Source of the DNA: Pseudomonas multiresinivorans
GTDB taxonomy: Bacteria; Pseudomonadota; Gammaproteobacteria; Pseudomonadales; Pseudomonadaceae
Assembly: GCF_012971725.1 (NCBI RefSeq)
Contig: NZ_CP048833.1
Location: forward strand, 2,542,001 to 2,606,000
Direction: 5' to 3'
Length of the DNA: 64,000 bases
Made by a program: the position numbers and the translations under genes. Shown piece after piece: positions 45,619 through 54,322 of this stretch. Position 1 is the first letter of the stretch. Each line of letters starts with the position of its first letter. The notes beneath the pieces are model-generated. The model searched no databases and was not told where the DNA came from. It worked only from the letters and a program-made list of their open reading frames with translations.

Positions 45619-46086
45619 TCAGGGCTTGCGCCAGAGGTTGATTCGGCGCGCCTTGGCTTCGTGTTCCTCGAACTGGTACTGGCCGACTTCCTCGGGCGTC
45701 TGCGCGTCGCTCTGCCGCCAGCGTGCGAGGCCGATGCTCAACTGGGCGCGGCCGATATCCAGGGTGTGGCCGCAGTTCGGGCACTCCGCCGGAGTGACCC
45801 ACACCGCCGCGCGAAGGCTGCCGTCGGCCAGCGGTTCTGCGTGCTTGAGGGTGGCGCTCTTGCCCAGGGCAAGCTGTACCAGGGCTGCGCGGGAGCGTTG
45901 GCCGAAGGGCTCCTCCAGTTCCGGAGCGGTCACGCCGCGCAGGTGGATGGTAGTGTCGCCACCGTCCGCGCGCTGGCAGGTCAACTGGTCTCCGCTGAAG
46001 ACGGCCGTCACCTGGCATTCCTCATCCGCGTGGGCGGCGAGGGGAAGGAAGGATAGTACGAGCAGTGCGGCGGGAACGAATCGCAT
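45619..46086 (-). CDS. Exported thermonuclease-family (SNase-like) protein
   Basis: A 155-residue secreted protein. A signal peptide ends at AAHA-DEEC. The SNase fold is seen in IHLRGVTAPELEEPFGQRSRAALVQL (Asp and Glu of the family), followed by LRAAVWV and SIGLARWRQ. Two extra cysteines (CPNCG) lie where most nucleases have a loop, and the first catalytic Arg region is changed, so activity is uncertain. The ATG ends at 46086 with GGAGG upstream. Confidence 0.8.
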   Translation of the reverse strand: MRFVPAALLVLSFLPLAAHADEECQVTAVFSGDQLTCQRADGGDTTIHLRGVTAPELEEPFGQRSRAALVQLALGKSATLKHAEPLADGSLRAAVWVTPAECPNCGHTLDIGRAQLSIGLARWRQSDAQTPEEVGQYQFEEHEAKARRINLWRKP

Positions 46087-46153
46087 GGAGCCTCCGGTGG
46101 ACCCCGTCAGCATAACCGCTGCGAGCGTCCACCGGAGCGCCGCTGCAGAGCTT

Positions 46154-47146
46154 TTACTGGATCAGCGCCATCACCTGTTCGCTGTAGCGCCCGCCAGCGG
46201 CCGCGCCGGCCGGGAAGATCGCGTCCAGTTCGAGCAGCTCCGCCTGGGTCAGCGCCAGGTCCACGGCGGTGACGTTCTCCTCCAGGTACTTGCGCTGCTT
46301 GGTGCCGGGGATCGGCACGAGGTGTTCTCCCTGGGCCAGCACCCAGGCCAGCGCCAGTTGCGAGGGTTTCACGCCGCGAGCGGCGGCCAGTTCAGCGACC
46401 TTGTCCACCAGCCGCAGGTTCTTCGCGAAGTTCTCCCCCGTGAAGCGTGGGCTGGAGCGGCGATAGTCGTCTTCGGCGAAATCATCGGGGCTCTTCAACG
46501 CGCCGGTGAGGAAGCCCCGGCCGAGGGGGCTGTAGGGCACGAAGCCGACTCCCAGGCGCGCACAGGCGGCCAGCACGCCGTTCTCCTCCGGGTCGCGGGT
46601 CCACAGCGAGTACTCGCTCTGCAGCGCGGTGATCGGGTGGACCCGGTGCGCGCGCTCCAGTGTTTCTGCCGAGGCTTCGCTGAGGCCGAGGAAGCGCACC
46701 TTGCCGGCCTTCACCAACTCGGCCATGGCACCGACGGTTTCCTCGATGGGTACCTTCGGGTCGACGCGGTGCTGGTAGTAGAGATCGATGTGGTCGGTGC
46801 CCAGGCGCTTCAGGCTGCCTTCCACGGCCTGGCGGATGTACTCCGGGCTGCCGTTGGCGCCGCGTACCTGCGGCTGGTCCGGGGTGCGCACGATGCCGAA
46901 CTTGGTGGCAAGGAAGACCTGCTCGCGCTTGCCCTTCAGGGCGCGGCCGAGCAACTCCTCGTTGGTGTGCGGGCCATAGATGTCGGCAGTGTCGAGCAGC
47001 GTGACGCCCAGCTCCAGCGCGCGGTGCAGGGTGGCGATGGATTCGGCTTGGTCGCTGCCGGTGGTGTAGAAGTCGGACATGCCCATGCAACCGAGGCCGA
47101 TGGCGGAGACGATGGGGCCTTGCGGGCCCAGGCGGCGGGTTTTCAT
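46154..47146 (-). CDS. Aldo/keto reductase
   Basis: A 330-residue NADPH-dependent aldo/keto reductase of the YakC/AKR13 type. The catalytic tetrad is visible: Asp and Tyr in LLDTADIYG, Lys in ATKFG and His in YYQHR. The C-terminal cofactor loop PIPGTKQRKYLEENV is present. The ATG ends at 47146 with GGAG upstream. It is divergent from a LysR gene 115 bases away, which probably regulates it. The natural substrate is unknown, but the subfamily reduces small aldehydes. Confidence 0.92.
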   Translation of the reverse strand: MKTRRLGPQGPIVSAIGLGCMGMSDFYTTGSDQAESIATLHRALELGVTLLDTADIYGPHTNEELLGRALKGKREQVFLATKFGIVRTPDQPQVRGANGSPEYIRQAVEGSLKRLGTDHIDLYYQHRVDPKVPIEETVGAMAELVKAGKVRFLGLSEASAETLERAHRVHPITALQSEYSLWTRDPEENGVLAACARLGVGFVPYSPLGRGFLTGALKSPDDFAEDDYRRSSPRFTGENFAKNLRLVDKVAELAAARGVKPSQLALAWVLAQGEHLVPIPGTKQRKYLEENVTAVDLALTQAELLELDAIFPAGAAAGGRYSEQVMALIQ

Positions 47147-47261
47147 GCGGGATTCTCCAGGAGAGGAAAGGGGCAGGACCATTCTTGTTGTTTGCCAGAC
47201 ATGGATAAACCGGCAGATTGCGGTTTAACTATTCGGCCCGGATGAATAATCGGAGTGCGCC

Positions 47262-48161
47262 ATGGACCGCTTGCAGGCCATGCAGGTCTACATCCGCATC
47301 GTCGAACTCAAGGCCTTCGGCAAGGCGGCGGACAGCCTCCAGCTGCCGCGCGCCAGCGTGACCCAGCTGATCCAGCAGTTGGAGACGCACCTGGGCGTGC
47401 AACTGCTGCGCCGCACCACCCGGCAGGTGAGCGTCACCGCCGACGGGCAGGCCTACTACGAGCGCTGTGTGCGCCTGCTGGAGGATCTGGAGGAAGCGGA
47501 GAACTGCTTCTCCGACTCCCCCGACAACCCACGCGGCAAGCTGCGGGTCGACCTGCCCAGTTCGCTGGGGCGGCTGGTGGTGATCCCGGCGCTGCCGGAA
47601 TTCTGCCGACGCTACCCGCAGATCGAGCTGGAGCTGAGCCTGAACGACCGCCAGGTGGACCTGGTGCGCGAAGGCGTGGACTGCGTGCTGCGCGCCGGAG
47701 AGTTGCCGGATTCCAGCCTGGTCGGCCGGCGTATCGCCGAACTCGAGCAACTCACCTGCGTGGGGCGCGCCTACGCGCAAGAGTTCGGGCTGCCCGAGCA
47801 CCCGCAGCGGCTCGAAGGGCACTTCGCGGTGAACTACCAGTCGGCCTCCAGCGGGCGCATCTTCGACCTGGAGTTCCGCTTCGACGGCCAACTGTGTACC
47901 CAGCGGTTGCCCAGCCGGATCACGGTGAACAACGCCGATGCCTACATCGCCGCCTGCCGGGCCGGCTTCGGGATGATCCAGGCGCCGCGCTACCACCTGC
48001 GTGAGGGCCTTGCCAGCGGCGAGTTGGTGGAGGTGTTGCGCGATTGGCAGCCGCCGCCGCTGCCAGTGAGTGTGCTGTATCCGGTGCGGCGGCAGATGTC
48101 GCGGCGCTTGCGGGTATTTTCCGACTGGCTCGGCAGGCTGTTCGAGTCCGGCATCGGCTGA
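47262..48161 (+). CDS. LysR-family transcriptional regulator
   Basis: A 299-residue LysR regulator. The N-terminal helix-turn-helix reads KAADSLQLPRASVTQLIQQLE; the effector domain follows with LRVDLPSSLGRLVVIPALPEF and LSLNDRQVDLVREGVDCVLR, as in the subgroup next to aldo/keto reductases and SDRs. The ATG at 47262 is well placed after GAGTGC. It faces the aldo/keto reductase gene across 115 bases. Such regulators usually activate the divergent gene in response to an electrophile or aldehyde (inference). Confidence 0.92.
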   Translation: MDRLQAMQVYIRIVELKAFGKAADSLQLPRASVTQLIQQLETHLGVQLLRRTTRQVSVTADGQAYYERCVRLLEDLEEAENCFSDSPDNPRGKLRVDLPSSLGRLVVIPALPEFCRRYPQIELELSLNDRQVDLVREGVDCVLRAGELPDSSLVGRRIAELEQLTCVGRAYAQEFGLPEHPQRLEGHFAVNYQSASSGRIFDLEFRFDGQLCTQRLPSRITVNNADAYIAACRAGFGMIQAPRYHLREGLASGELVEVLRDWQPPPLPVSVLYPVRRQMSRRLRVFSDWLGRLFESGIG

Positions 48162-48313
48162 GTCGCAGGCGGCTGCCGTCGCTCGTCGGAAAGCCGTCTG
48201 CCTGGGCTGCCGGCGTCACCGCGCTGTCTATGCTCAAGGCCGCCGTAGAGCGGTTCGTAGTCGCTGGAGTTGCGGCGTTTCTTTTCAACCAATCCCTGAA
48301 GGAAACGACCCAA

Positions 48314-49135
48314 ATGAGCATCGTGAAAGCGAAAGATGGCACCGAAATCTTTTACAAGGACTGGGGCAGTGGTCAGCCGGTGGTGTTCTCCCATGGCTGG
48401 CCGCTCAATGCCGACGCCTGGGACGCGCAGATGCTGTTCCTGGTGCAGAAGGGCTACCGGGTCATCGCCCATGACCGGCGCGGCCACGGCCGTTCGGGCC
48501 AGCCGGCGAACGGCAATGACATGGACACCTACGCCGACGACCTGGCGGCGGTGATCGATGCACTGGACCTCAAGGGCGCAACCCTGGTCGGCCACTCCAC
48601 CGGCGGCGGCGAGGTGACACGCTACATCGGCCGCCACGGCACGAAGCGGTTATCCGGCGCGGTGCTGATCGGCGCGGTGCCGCCGCTGATGCTCAAGACC
48701 GCGGCCAACCCTGGCGGCTTGCCGATCGACGTGTTCGATGGCATCCGCAAGGGCGTGAAGGAAGACCGCTCGCAATTCTTCAAGGACCTGGCGGTGCCGT
48801 TCTACGGCTACAACCGGCCCGGCGCGAAGCAGTCCCAGGGGGTGATCGACAATTTCTGGCTGCAGGGCATGACCGGCGGGCACCTGGGGCAGTACCTGTG
48901 CATCCACGAGTTTTCCGAGGTGGACTACACCGAGGACCTGAAGAAGATCGACGTGCCGGCGCTGATCCTCCACGGCGACGACGATCAGATCGTGCCCATC
49001 GATGCGGCTGGCCGGCGCTCGGTGGAGCTGGTGCAGAAGGGCGAGCTGAAAGTCTACAAGGGCGGGCCGCACGGCATGTGCACCACCCTGGCCGACCAGG
49101 TCAACGAGGACCTGCTGGGCTTCCTCAATCGCTGA
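48314..49135 (+). CDS. Alpha/beta hydrolase (non-heme chloroperoxidase/arylesterase type)
   Basis: A 273-residue hydrolase. The oxyanion HGWPL, the nucleophile elbow GHSTGGG, the acid in HGDDDQIVP and the histidine in GGPHGM make a complete Ser-Asp-His triad. The family includes bacterial non-heme haloperoxidases and arylesterases. ATG 48314 has AAGGAAACGACCC upstream. A 152-base gap separates it from the LysR gene. It is convergent with coiled-coil gene 3. The physiological substrate is not known. Confidence 0.92.
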   Translation: MSIVKAKDGTEIFYKDWGSGQPVVFSHGWPLNADAWDAQMLFLVQKGYRVIAHDRRGHGRSGQPANGNDMDTYADDLAAVIDALDLKGATLVGHSTGGGEVTRYIGRHGTKRLSGAVLIGAVPPLMLKTAANPGGLPIDVFDGIRKGVKEDRSQFFKDLAVPFYGYNRPGAKQSQGVIDNFWLQGMTGGHLGQYLCIHEFSEVDYTEDLKKIDVPALILHGDDDQIVPIDAAGRRSVELVQKGELKVYKGGPHGMCTTLADQVNEDLLGFLNR

Positions 49136-49179
49136 GGCGAGGCGGCCGGGGCCGATCGGCCCCGGCATTGGGCGGCGCT

Positions 49180-50121
49180 TCAGCGTTCGCTGGATTGTCC
49201 GCCGACGGTCTTGCTGATGGCGCTCAGCGCCGTATTGAAGCGCACCGTTTCGTTGAAGCTGCGGACGATGGCACTGAAACGCTCCTTGGCGTCCACCAGT
49301 TGCTTGAAGCGTTCGGTCAGTTCGTTGTCCTTCTGTTGCAGCATCGTTTCACGTCCATCCAGTTCGGTATGGCGCACGCGCATCTGGGCGAGCTTGCGCT
49401 CCAGCTGTTCCTGTTCGGCCTGCAACACTTCGGCACGCTTGGCGGTCGCACGATCGCGGCTGTCGACGGACTCCGCCAGCGATTGCAATGTGGCGCTGCG
49501 TTCGGCCAGTGTGGCGGCCTGCTGCTCGCCGAGCCGGGTCAGGGCGGATTTCTCCTGCTGCAGGCGTTGCTCCCATTGGCGCAAGGTATCTTCGCGCTCG
49601 TTGAGCAGGCGTTCGCGCTCATCGGCCTGTTCATGGCGCGCGTCCAGTACCTCGCGCTCCTTGATCGAGTCCAGCCGTTGCTGCGACAGCCCCTGGGCCA
49701 TTCCGGCCAGGGAATCGAGGGTGCTCTGCACGTCCTGCAGGACATTCTCGGTATCGCTGGATTGTGGGGATACCGCTGCCGCCAGCAATTGATCGGCCGG
49801 GCTGAGCGAGCTGTCCGGAATGGTGCCGGCCGCTCCGCCGGGCTTGCCGGTGGCACGGTTCGCTTCCCTCTGCAGCGTTTCATCGAGATGGTCCAACTGG
49901 GCCAGGGTGTGCTGCGCACTCTGCTGCTGTTTCAGGGCGTAGTCGGTGGCGCCGGGCGAATAGCTGGAGGTTTGGCCGGGAGCCGTGCCCAGGGCGTCCG
50001 GCAGTTGACCGGGCGGCAGGTCGTAGAGTTGCGACAGATGATCATCCGGGTTGGCGAAGGGGCGCTGCGTGTCGGGTCGGCTGGCGCCATCAACGGGGTC
50101 CTTGGAGTTGCGGATACTCAT
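49180..50121 (-). CDS. Coiled-coil module protein (paralogue 3)
   Basis: A 313-residue protein of unknown function. Residues 1-125 are polar and Gln/Pro-rich (LKQQQSAQHTLAQLDHLDETLQ forms a short helix). Residues 130-306 are the shared 177-residue coiled-coil module, with DVQSTLDSLAGMAQGL, the central LAERSATLQSLAESVDSRD and the ends FNETVRFN and SAISKTV, followed by seven residues. The ATG ending at 50121 has CAGGAG seven bases upstream and is the best start, although the frame stays open 106 codons further. There is no signal or membrane segment. It lies about 15 kb from paralogues 1 and 2. Confidence 0.75.
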   Translation of the reverse strand: MSIRNSKDPVDGASRPDTQRPFANPDDHLSQLYDLPPGQLPDALGTAPGQTSSYSPGATDYALKQQQSAQHTLAQLDHLDETLQREANRATGKPGGAAGTIPDSSLSPADQLLAAAVSPQSSDTENVLQDVQSTLDSLAGMAQGLSQQRLDSIKEREVLDARHEQADERERLLNEREDTLRQWEQRLQQEKSALTRLGEQQAATLAERSATLQSLAESVDSRDRATAKRAEVLQAEQEQLERKLAQMRVRHTELDGRETMLQQKDNELTERFKQLVDAKERFSAIVRSFNETVRFNTALSAISKTVGGQSSER

Positions 50122-50533
50122 GGTGGTCTCCTGGGGCTGTTCCTTCGAGTTGCCCGTCGGCATCCGGGGGGAAGGGCTGGGGCGTGACGCGAGCAGGCCG
50201 CCCAGGCGGGCGGTGAACTGACGAACACGGGTCATGACGGGAAGCGCCTGGGGCGAAGCCGGCGCCAGGGTGTGGACCTGCGCCTGCAATGGCACGGACG
50301 GCGCGGATGATGACGATTCCAATGGCTCTGGCATGGCGGTGCTCACGCAGGATGCTTGCGCTGAGGCGGGCTTCGGACTGCGCGGTGTTCGGCTGCTGCG
50401 CGGTCCTCTGTCGGGGCAGGCGCGTCGACCGTGCTGCATGGGAGCAAACCTGCGCCAATGCAGTTTAGGTCCTGGTCGGAGGTTTGCCGGACGAAGCGGG
50501 TTTTCGACCGGGCGAGTGACGAACGGTTGGCCG
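50122..50533. other. Region upstream of coiled-coil gene 3
   Basis: About 410 bases. The frame of the coiled-coil gene is open to 50439 and could add a basic, Ser/Pro-rich stretch (MTRVRQFTARLGGLLASRP), but no good ribosome binding site precedes the upstream ATGs. No other gene, terminator or clear promoter is seen. Confidence 0.45.
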
Positions 50534-50884
50534 TCAGCAGTGCTCCAGCACGTTGAGCAGCGTTCCCAGCGGATCGCGCAGGAAGAATCGACGCACGCCC
50601 CAGGGCTCCGTGGTCAGCGGATAGACGATCGCGTACGCGGCAGCCAGGGCACGCTGATGGACTTCGTCGAGATTGTCCACTTCGATGGACAGGTCCGGCA
50701 CTGGTGTGCCGGAGCCGCCTTCGCTGGCCAGGCTGACCTGCGCCAGGGTCGACTCGCCGCTGGCGAGCGTCAGAATCCAGCCATGGTCCATCACGATTTC
50801 CAGATCGAACAGCTCGCGGTAGAAGCGGGCCACCTCGGCAGGTTTGCCGGTGGCGAGGTTGGCGACGATGCGGCGGACGGTCAT
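50534..50884 (-). CDS. VOC/glyoxalase-like domain protein
   Basis: A 116-residue single-domain protein of the vicinal-oxygen-chelate superfamily: two beta-alpha-beta-beta-beta halves, with ARFYRELFDLEIVMDHGWI and FLRDPLGTLLNVLEHC. Members are glyoxalases, dioxygenases or antibiotic-binding proteins; it is too short to say which. The metal positions are only partly clear (His in DHGWI, Glu in VLEHC). The ATG ends at 50884, with CCGGAG upstream. Confidence 0.82.
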   Translation of the reverse strand: MTVRRIVANLATGKPAEVARFYRELFDLEIVMDHGWILTLASGESTLAQVSLASEGGSGTPVPDLSIEVDNLDEVHQRALAAAYAIVYPLTTEPWGVRRFFLRDPLGTLLNVLEHC

Positions 50885-50923
50885 GGCGGCGCTCCGGAAG
50901 GATGACGCCGCCAGCATAGACCC

Positions 50924-51433
50924 TCAGTGCGCCGGGCGTGCCGGCGGCATGCGGCGACGGTGGATGCGGTAGAACTGGTAGAGCACGCCGATGAAGAAAA
51001 CCAGTAGCGCGATCATCACGGCAGTCTGCACCGGCGGCGAGTCCGGGCCCTGGCCGATGGGGTTGGAGGGCGGCAGCCGCGACAGCGATTCGTTGAGCGT
51101 CGGGATCATCATCAGGAAGAAGCTGAAGCTCATCGCCGCCGTTTCCAAATATTCACCCAGGCCGCCGAGTGCGCCGACGCGCTGCGCATAGCTACCCACT
51201 GCAATGGCGACCAGGCAGAGGATGCCGATGGCGTGCCCTGCGTTGAAACCGCCGGTGCTGGAGAGCCCGAATGCCGTGAGCACGCCAAGGATCATTCCGT
51301 AGACATACCACCTGCCGACACGGCTGCGCGGGTCGATGCGCCCTGCCTGATAGAACGCCCAGATGCCCGCAACAAGGGGCACCAGGCTGATGGCGGTATG
51401 CACGATACCGAGGGTTGAAAGGGGGTTGGCCAT
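50924..51433 (-). CDS. Integral membrane protein, unknown function
   Basis: A 169-residue protein with about four to five membrane helices (GIVHTAISLVPLVAGIWAFY, VYGMILGVLTAFGLSS, AIGILCLVAIAVGSYAQ, TAVMIALLVFFIGVLYQFY) and a basic C-terminus. It resembles small bacterial membrane proteins of no assigned role. The ATG ends at 51433 with GGAGACG upstream. It stands 40 bases before the VOC gene on the same strand, so they may be cotranscribed. Confidence 0.75.
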   Translation of the reverse strand: MANPLSTLGIVHTAISLVPLVAGIWAFYQAGRIDPRSRVGRWYVYGMILGVLTAFGLSSTGGFNAGHAIGILCLVAIAVGSYAQRVGALGGLGEYLETAAMSFSFFLMMIPTLNESLSRLPPSNPIGQGPDSPPVQTAVMIALLVFFIGVLYQFYRIHRRRMPPARPAH

Positions 51434-51568
51434 GACGAACGTCTCCGCAGTGAGCACAGGGACGCCACGCATCCACGAACTGTGCCGGGGCACGGAGGGG
51501 CGGGTGTGTTGTCAGGTTAGACGCAACCCGCGGGGGAGCAGGGCTGTGGCGGAATCAGCCGACGAACG

Positions 51569-52213
51569 TCACAGGCGCTTGTTGAGGCAGCGCGCCAGGC
51601 GGTCGCCGCCGAACTGGATCAGCGTCACCAGCGCCACCAGCAGGATGATCACGGTGAGCATCACCTGGGTGTCGAAGCGCTGGTAGCCGTAGCGGTAGGC
51701 CAGGTCGCCCAGGCCGCCGGCACCGATGGCGCCGGCCATGGCCGAGGAGTTGATCATGGTCACCAGGGTAATGGTGAAGCCGGCGACTATGCCCGGCCGC
51801 GCCTCGGGCAGCAGCACGTTCCAGATGATGTGCCGGGGCTGGCAGCCCATCGCCTGCGCCGCCTCGATCAGGCCGTGGTCGACCTCGCGCAGGCTGACTT
51901 CGGCGATGCGTGCAAAGAACGGCGTGGCGGCGATGGTCAGCGGTACCACGGCGGCCCACACGCCGTAGCTGGTGCCGACTATCAGGCGGGTGAAGGGAAT
52001 CAGCGCGACCATCAGGATCAGGAACGGAATCGAGCGCAGTACGTTGACCACGCTGCCCAGGCCCCGGTTGACCAGGCGCGCCTGGAAGATTCCACCGGGG
52101 CCGGTAGTGACCAGCACCAGGGCCAGCGGAATGCCCACCAGCAGGACGATGGCCGAGGACGCGCCGATCATCATCAGGGTATCGAGCAGGCCTTGCAGCA
52201 AGCGATCAGGCAT
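51569..52213 (-). CDS. MetI-type ABC transporter permease 1
   Basis: A 214-residue inner-membrane permease with five to six helices and the EAA loop (LIEAAQAMGCQPRHIIWNVLLPEA) that contacts the ATPase. It belongs to the methionine-uptake (MetI) family. Its ATG (ending 52213) lies inside the end of the ATPase gene (overlap eight bases), so the two are coupled. Together with the binding protein at 53486 it makes a complete importer. The cluster suggests a sulfur-containing substrate other than, or as well as, methionine. Confidence 0.92.
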   Translation of the reverse strand: MPDRLLQGLLDTLMMIGASSAIVLLVGIPLALVLVTTGPGGIFQARLVNRGLGSVVNVLRSIPFLILMVALIPFTRLIVGTSYGVWAAVVPLTIAATPFFARIAEVSLREVDHGLIEAAQAMGCQPRHIIWNVLLPEARPGIVAGFTITLVTMINSSAMAGAIGAGGLGDLAYRYGYQRFDTQVMLTVIILLVALVTLIQFGGDRLARCLNKRL

Positions 52214-53267
52214 GGGTGAGCACCTCCAGGCGATCGGCGACGTCGCGGGCACGTTCGAGCAACTCGGGAGCGGTGGAGGAAGGGGCGGAAACGCTCAGCA
52301 GCAGGCGACCGAGGGCGCGGCCCTGGATGCGCTCGATGCCGCCGTGCAGCAGGCTGATGCGGCTGCCCAGGGCCTGGGCGATGGCCAGCAGGTCCGGCTC
52401 CTGTTCGCGCACGCCGGTGTAGTGCAGGTCGAGGATGACTTCGTTGTCCGACGGCTGCTCCAGGCGCGCCAGCAGGTCCGGCGGCAGGTGCTGCTGCAGC
52501 GAGCCGAGCAGGGTGCGGCTGACTTCGTGCTGCGGGTTGCCGAAGACTTCCCAGACATCGCCCTGTTCGACGATCCGCCCACGTTCGAGTACCACCACGC
52601 GGTCGCAGATTTCGCGGATCACCGCCATCTCGTGGGTGATCAGCACGATGGTCAGGCCGAGGCGGCGGTTGATATCGCGCAGCAGCGCGAGGATGGCCTG
52701 GGTGCTCTCCGGGTCCAGCGCCGAGGTGGCTTCGTCGCAGAGCAGGATTTCCGGCTGGTGCACCAGCGCGCGGGCGATGCCGACGCGCTGCTTCTGCCCG
52801 CCGGAGAGTTGTGCCGGGTAGGCGTGGCGCTTGTCTTGCAGTCCCACGAGCTGCAGCAGTTCGTCCACCCGCTCGGCGATGCGCGCCTTCGGCACGCCGG
52901 CCACGCGCAGGGGCAGGGCGATGTTCTGCGCCACCGTCTTGGCCGACATCAGGTTGAAGTGCTGGAAGATCATGCCGACCCGGCGGCGCAGGCCGACCAG
53001 TTGCTGGGCGTCGAAGGCGCCGATGTCCTCGCCGTCGATCAGCACCTGGCCGACGCTGGGATTTTCCAGGCGGTTGAGGGTGCGGATCAGCGAGCTCTTG
53101 CCGGCGCCGCTACGGCCGATGATGCCGAACACTTCGCCACGGCGGACGGAGAGTTCGATATCGCTGAGCGCCTCTACCGGGCCATGGTGGCCGGCGTAGG
53201 TCTTGCCCAGTCCGCGCAGGGCGATGTGCTGGGTGGCGAGTTCGAGGTTGCGGTTGAAGCTGACCAT
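52206..53267 (-). CDS. MetN-type ABC transporter ATP-binding protein
   Basis: A 353-residue ATPase with Walker A GRSGAGKSS, Q-loop FQHFNL, signature LSGGQKQRV, Walker B ILLCDEATSALD and the C-terminal ACT-like NIL domain (from about residue 270) that in MetN senses methionine. It is the only ATPase in a cluster with two MetI-like permeases and two MetQ-like binding proteins. The start is the ATG ending at 53267, with a weak ribosome binding site; the upstream frame runs into repeat DNA and is not coding. Confidence 0.93.
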   Translation of the reverse strand: MVSFNRNLELATQHIALRGLGKTYAGHHGPVEALSDIELSVRRGEVFGIIGRSGAGKSSLIRTLNRLENPSVGQVLIDGEDIGAFDAQQLVGLRRRVGMIFQHFNLMSAKTVAQNIALPLRVAGVPKARIAERVDELLQLVGLQDKRHAYPAQLSGGQKQRVGIARALVHQPEILLCDEATSALDPESTQAILALLRDINRRLGLTIVLITHEMAVIREICDRVVVLERGRIVEQGDVWEVFGNPQHEVSRTLLGSLQQHLPPDLLARLEQPSDNEVILDLHYTGVREQEPDLLAIAQALGSRISLLHGGIERIQGRALGRLLLSVSAPSSTAPELLERARDVADRLEVLTHA

Positions 53268-53305
53268 GGTGGGGGCCTGTTCTGGAGTTTGGAGCGGGGC
53301 TACTG

Positions 53306-53458
53306 CCCTCTCCCTAACCCTCTCCCTGAAGGGAGAGGGGACTGGTTCGGTGTATTCGGGAATTTGGGCTTTTGGCCGGAGGCACCGGCGTGGCACCAAT
53401 GTTCGGTGTGCTGCGGACAGCTCCCTCTCCCTTCAGGGAGAGGGCAGGGGAGAGGGCT
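53306..53458. repeat. Paired GGGAGAGGG/CCCTCTCCC elements, copy 1
   Basis: A hairpin CCCTCTCCCTAACC...CCTGAAGGGAGAGGGG (53306-53341) faces a second (CTCCCTCTCCC-TTCA-GGGAGAGGG, 53421-53446) across 80 bases. It fills the gap between the MetQ 1 and MetN genes. The same pair occurs at 58432-58552 and 63030-63142. Confidence 0.8.
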
Positions 53459-53485
53459 ATCGTTGGCGGAGACGTTTCCGGTGCA

Positions 53486-54283
53486 TTAATTCCAGCCCGG
53501 CTGGTAGAGCGAGCCGTGGGCCTTGTCCAGCGCGGCGCGGACCTGCGGCGAGTGCTGGTAGAGATCGACGAACTGCTTGAGCCGGCCGTCCGGGTCCTTG
53601 TAGTCATCGCGGGTGACGAACTGGATGACGTACTCCTTGTTCTCGATACCGTCGAACAGCAGCGCGCTGTTCGGATCGATAGTCCCAGCGAGACGGATGT
53701 AGTGCGGGTAGCCCTGGGCGAGGTCGACGTCGTCCAGCGCGCGCACCAGTTGCACGGCTTCCAGCTCGATGATCTGGATGTGCTTCGGGTTGGCCACGAT
53801 GTCGTCCAGGGTCGCCTTGTAGCCCACGCCATCCTTGAGCTTGAGCAGCCCGGCTTTCTGCAGCAGCTGCAGGCCGCGGCCGCCATTGATCGGGTCGTTG
53901 GCGATGGCGACCTTGGCGCCTTCGGGCAGGTCGGCGATGGCCTTGTACTTGGTCGAATAGAGGCCGACGTTGTTGATGATCCCCGGCGCAAAGGCCTTCA
54001 GGTGCAAGCCGCCCTCGCGGTTGGCGTTCTCCAGGAAGGGCGTGTGCTGGAAGTAGTTGGCGTCGATGTCGCCATGGTCGAGGGTGATGTTCGGCGCGTT
54101 CCAGTCGGTGAATTCCACCAGCTCGACCTTCAGCCCTTGCTGGGCGGCTTCCTTCACCGCCACTTCCAGCGGCGGCGCGAAGGCGGCGGTGGTGCCCAGG
54201 CGCAGGGTGTCGGCGGCCTGGGCGAGGCCGGCGGCGAGGAGGCTCAGCGAGAGGCCGAGGGTGAGCTTGAAGCGTGCATGCAT
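53486..54283 (-). CDS. MetQ/NlpA-family periplasmic binding protein 1
   Basis: A 265-residue binding protein. The signal peptide ends at LAQA-ADTL, with no lipobox cysteine, so it is soluble rather than a lipoprotein. The family motifs LRLGTTAAFAPPLEV, DANYFQHTPFLE and VAIANDPINGGRGLQLL are present. It supplies the MetNI importer downstream. AAGGACTC precedes the ATG. The residues that line the methionine pocket (YFQHTPFL, NDPINGGR) are close to MetQ, but a sulfone or other thio compound could also bind. Confidence 0.92.
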   Translation of the reverse strand: MHARFKLTLGLSLSLLAAGLAQAADTLRLGTTAAFAPPLEVAVKEAAQQGLKVELVEFTDWNAPNITLDHGDIDANYFQHTPFLENANREGGLHLKAFAPGIINNVGLYSTKYKAIADLPEGAKVAIANDPINGGRGLQLLQKAGLLKLKDGVGYKATLDDIVANPKHIQIIELEAVQLVRALDDVDLAQGYPHYIRLAGTIDPNSALLFDGIENKEYVIQFVTRDDYKDPDGRLKQFVDLYQHSPQVRAALDKAHGSLYQPGWN

Positions 54284-54322
54284 GGCAACGAGTCCTTATG
54301 GGTTTTAGAGCCTGACGGCCTT

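Noticed and set aside
53268..53399. Extension of the MetN-type ATPase to an upstream ATG
   Set aside because: The added 44 residues are translated GGGAGAGGG repeat DNA and have no counterpart in MetN.
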